Assembly (NCBI GenBank): GCA_017881765.1
Contig: JADGQN010000243.1
Coordinates: 1-7,258, forward strand
From: Syntrophobacterales bacterium
GTDB taxonomy: Bacteria; Desulfobacterota; Syntrophorhabdia; Syntrophorhabdales; WCHB1-27
DNA length: 7,258 nt
Reading direction: 5' to 3'
In this document: piece after piece, positions 5,480 through 7,258 of the stretch
Layout of the letters: every line of letters begins with the position of its first letter
Numbering within the stretch: position 1 is the first letter of the stretch
Made by a program: the position numbers and the translations under genes
The notes under the pieces: generated by a model
What the model was told of the DNA's origin: nothing
The model's database searches: none
The model's input: the letters and a program-made list of their open reading frames with translations, nothing else

Positions 5480-6388
5480 ATGGGTAATCATCACGACATG
5501 GTTGAACCGCCCGAAAGCGCCCTCCGCCCGGACCATCTGTTTTCCCGTCGCCAGATCTTGAAACTGGGCGGCATTTCAATCGCGGGGGCATCCGCGCTCG
5601 CTCCCCTTCTGGCTCGCGGTGCATCAACGCCACTGATCATTATGGAGCAGGCCCAGGGTATCGTGATCGCAGACCCGTCGACCTGTGTGGGGTGCGGCCG
5701 TTGTGAGCTGGCGTGTACCGAATTCAATGACGGCAAAGCCGCGCCGACGCTATCGAGGATTAAAGTCGATCGTAACATCAACTTCGGGCCCGGCGCCTTA
5801 CTTGCGTGGCGTGAAGGACAGGGCGCCTGGGGAAGCGGCCTGATCGTCCAGGACGTCTGTAAACAGTGTCCTCACCCTGTCCCTTGTGCCGACATCTGTC
5901 CGGAGGATGCCATTGTGGTAGCGCCTTCGACCGGTGCGCGCATGGTGAACATGGATAAGTGCACAGGCTGCAAGATCTGTCTGAAGGCGTGCCCGTGGGA
6001 GATGATCTCCTTTGACCCGGATTCCCGCAAGGCGACCAAGTGCCACCTGTGCAACGGAAAGCCGAAATGCGTCGAGGCGTGTCCTGCCGAATCGCTCAGC
6101 TACGTATCCTGGCGTGATTTGACGGGCAAGATACCTCCACGTGTCTCTGCCACGGCGCGGCCGCAGGGCGACAGGGCCAGCGCCTGTTTTGAATGCCATT
6201 TGCCCGGTCAACGGAAGAGTGCGGGCTTGGGCGCCCGGATGTTTTCGGGAGGGACTAAGCCGGGAGTATTCTCCTCCAGGCCCGATTCGACCTTTAGCTG
6301 GGTCGATCGGCTGGGCACTATTTTCCTGCCCGTGGTGGTGCTTGCGGTAATCGCACATGGGGCGGTGCGGGCCCTGACGAAACGATGA
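5480..6388 (+). CDS. Tat-exported four-cluster ferredoxin subunit (YdhX/HybA-like) with a CxxCH
   Basis: A 302-residue electron-transfer subunit. Residues 22-28 read SRRQILK, a twin-arginine motif, followed by a hydrophobic stretch (29-45), so it should be exported folded by Tat. Sixteen cysteines form four [4Fe-4S] motifs: C69/72/75/79, C127/130/136/140, C161/164/167/171 and C188/191/197/201, the layout of the DmsB/HybA/NrfC family. A C-terminal helix (about 276-296) should anchor it in the membrane, as in HybA. An extra CFECH (236-240) matches the c-heme attachment pattern CxxCH and is not part of the standard family. No good ribosome binding site precedes this ATG; M7 (5498) is possible but no better. 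The stop overlaps the cytochrome b start (ATGA). It probably passes electrons between a catalytic subunit and the cytochrome b. It resembles E. coli YdhX, a Tat-signal protein from the operon that also encodes an AOR homologue. Confidence 0.87.
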   Translation: MGNHHDMVEPPESALRPDHLFSRRQILKLGGISIAGASALAPLLARGASTPLIIMEQAQGIVIADPSTCVGCGRCELACTEFNDGKAAPTLSRIKVDRNINFGPGALLAWREGQGAWGSGLIVQDVCKQCPHPVPCADICPEDAIVVAPSTGARMVNMDKCTGCKICLKACPWEMISFDPDSRKATKCHLCNGKPKCVEACPAESLSYVSWRDLTGKIPPRVSATARPQGDRASACFECHLPGQRKSAGLGARMFSGGTKPGVFSSRPDSTFSWVDRLGTIFLPVVVLAVIAHGAVRALTKR

Positions 6389-7041
6389 AAAGAACCTGTC
6401 TCCATCCGCTGCCGCTGAGGGTTTGGCATTGGGCCAACGCCCTCGTCGTCACACTGCTCCTTGTTACCGGCGTCCAGCTTCGCCTGATCGGGATTCCTGA
6501 CCTGCCGCCCCACAGTCCTGCGCTCATGATCCACAGATACGCGGGCTGGGCAATGGTCGCCTCATGTATCTTCTGGCTGATCTACAGTCTTGCAAGCGGT
6601 CATCTGGGCCACCACTACACGTTGAGAAGACGGGATATCAAAGGGATTTTCAGCCAAACGACATTTTACGCCTGGTCTATCTTCAAGGGGGAGGAGAATC
6701 CGCACCGGCCGTCGCCCGACGAAAAATTTAACCCCCTCCAGAAGCTCGCGTACGGCGCCATTATGTGCATTGTCACCCCGGTTCTTGTGTTCACCGGCCT
6801 TCTCTTCAGCGATATACTGCTCGTCCGCAAATATATTCTGCTCTGGAATATCGTGAAGCTCCTCGATGCCATCCACGTCATTGGCGCCTATCTGTTCACC
6901 TTTTACCTTGTCGTCCATGTCTATACGGCTACGCTCGGTCGAACGCCGTTTTCCCACATAAAGGCAATGATCGTGGGCTACGAGGAGGAACCGGATGTAT
7001 CCGAGGGAGACGACATGCAGCACAGTATAGGAAGGACATAG
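6385..7041 (+). CDS. Di-heme cytochrome b membrane subunit (YdhU/PhsC/FdhI-like)
   Basis: A 218-residue integral membrane protein of the bacterial cytochrome b561/Ni-hydrogenase type. Four membrane helices are predicted by eye at about 14-36, 50-70, 121-145 and 157-182. Four histidines are placed to bind two b hemes: H15 in RVWHWANA, H50 in HRYAGWA, H164 in IHVIGAYLF and H178 in VVHVYTA. EKFNPLQKLAYG (113-124) is typical of formate dehydrogenase gamma and thiosulfate reductase PhsC-type subunits. It should exchange electrons with quinone in the membrane. Its start overlaps the stop of the Fe-S gene by four bases and its stop directly abuts the AOR start, so all three are one operon. The hydrophilic C-terminus (197-218) is acidic. 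I compare it with YdhU because of the AOR next door; PhsC or FdhI labels would fit the protein alone. Confidence 0.87.
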   Translation: MKRTCLHPLPLRVWHWANALVVTLLLVTGVQLRLIGIPDLPPHSPALMIHRYAGWAMVASCIFWLIYSLASGHLGHHYTLRRRDIKGIFSQTTFYAWSIFKGEENPHRPSPDEKFNPLQKLAYGAIMCIVTPVLVFTGLLFSDILLVRKYILLWNIVKLLDAIHVIGAYLFTFYLVVHVYTATLGRTPFSHIKAMIVGYEEEPDVSEGDDMQHSIGRT

Positions 7042-7258
7042 ATGATGGCCAAATACGGAGGCTGGGCTGGGCGTGTGCTCCACATCGATTTATCGACCGG
7101 CCGGAGCTGGATCGAAAATACGATAGAACAGTACAAGGACTATCTTGGGGGTACTGGGATAGGCTACAAGGTTATGTGGGACGAGGTACCCGCGGGGACA
7201 AAACCGCATGATCCGGACAACAGGATCATATTCGCCGTCGGACCGCTGGCCGGGACCG
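7042..7258 (+). CDS. Aldehyde:ferredoxin oxidoreductase family protein (YdhV-like), N-terminus only
   Basis: Seventy-two codons are present before the window ends; the full family protein is about 600-700 residues. The visible part is the AOR N-terminal domain: GWAGRVLHIDLSTG (7-20), YLGGTGIGYKVMWDE (34-48), PAGTKPHDPDN (50-60) and FAVGPLAGT (64-72). As I recall it, E. coli YdhV carries closely similar VGGMGFGYK, PPGTKPFD and ATGPLTG segments. AOR enzymes bind a tungsten or molybdenum bis-pyranopterin and a [4Fe-4S] cluster and oxidise aldehydes to acids or run related low-potential reactions. AGGAAGGA (7029-7036) serves either ATG 7042 or ATG 7045. No signal peptide or twin arginine precedes the domain, so this subunit should be cytoplasmic. 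The cofactor and Fe-S residues lie beyond the window, so substrate and metal cannot be judged. Confidence 0.9.
   Translation, partial: MMAKYGGWAGRVLHIDLSTGRSWIENTIEQYKDYLGGTGIGYKVMWDEVPAGTKPHDPDNRIIFAVGPLAGT

Overview
The window most likely comes from an anaerobic bacterium, perhaps a deltaproteobacterial (Desulfobacterota-type) lineage. The evidence is indirect. It carries the start of a tungsten/molybdenum aldehyde:ferredoxin oxidoreductase (AOR) gene behind Fe-S and cytochrome b subunits. It also has a GSU2403-family protein (a family named from Geobacter) and a heavy load of small mobile DNA. No rRNA or tRNA was found, so taxonomy stays open.

Layout. Bases 1-100 hold a run of small hairpins separated by CCTC(AAG) boxes, probably the end of a longer array. 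Bases ~142-2043 are a two-gene insertion sequence. A small DUF6788-like Cys-motif protein is translationally coupled (ATGA overlap) to a DDE transposase of IS4-like fold, behind a near-consensus promoter whose -10 box lies inside a perfect palindrome. Bases 2137-2825 are a two-gene unit: an unrecognised 93-residue protein, overlapped by an exported pentapeptide-repeat protein and followed by a possible terminator. Converging on it is a minus-strand secreted phospholipase D-superfamily nuclease (2935-3480). Immediately upstream of the nuclease is a 168-bp MITE-like element with perfect 17-bp terminal inverted repeats and short internal repeats. Bases 3874-4941 (minus) encode a GSU2403-family nucleotidyltransferase-fold protein with a large palindrome in front of its start. 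About 430 bases with no convincing gene follow.

From 5480 to the right edge runs a tightly packed redox operon with its own promoter. Its genes are a Tat-signal protein with four [4Fe-4S] motifs and a single CxxCH, a four-helix di-heme cytochrome b, and the N-terminus of an AOR cut by the window end. The set resembles the YdhX, YdhU and YdhV proteins of E. coli ydhYVWUXT. It should couple an aldehyde or other low-potential oxidoreductase reaction to the membrane quinone pool, but substrate and direction cannot be read from the sequence. The left two thirds look like accessory DNA assembled by insertions, while the right third looks like a metabolic operon. The most unusual points are the CxxCH in the Tat-exported Fe-S protein, the apparent mismatch between that exported subunit and an AOR without a signal peptide, the MITE fused to the nuclease reading frame, and the hairpin array at the left edge.
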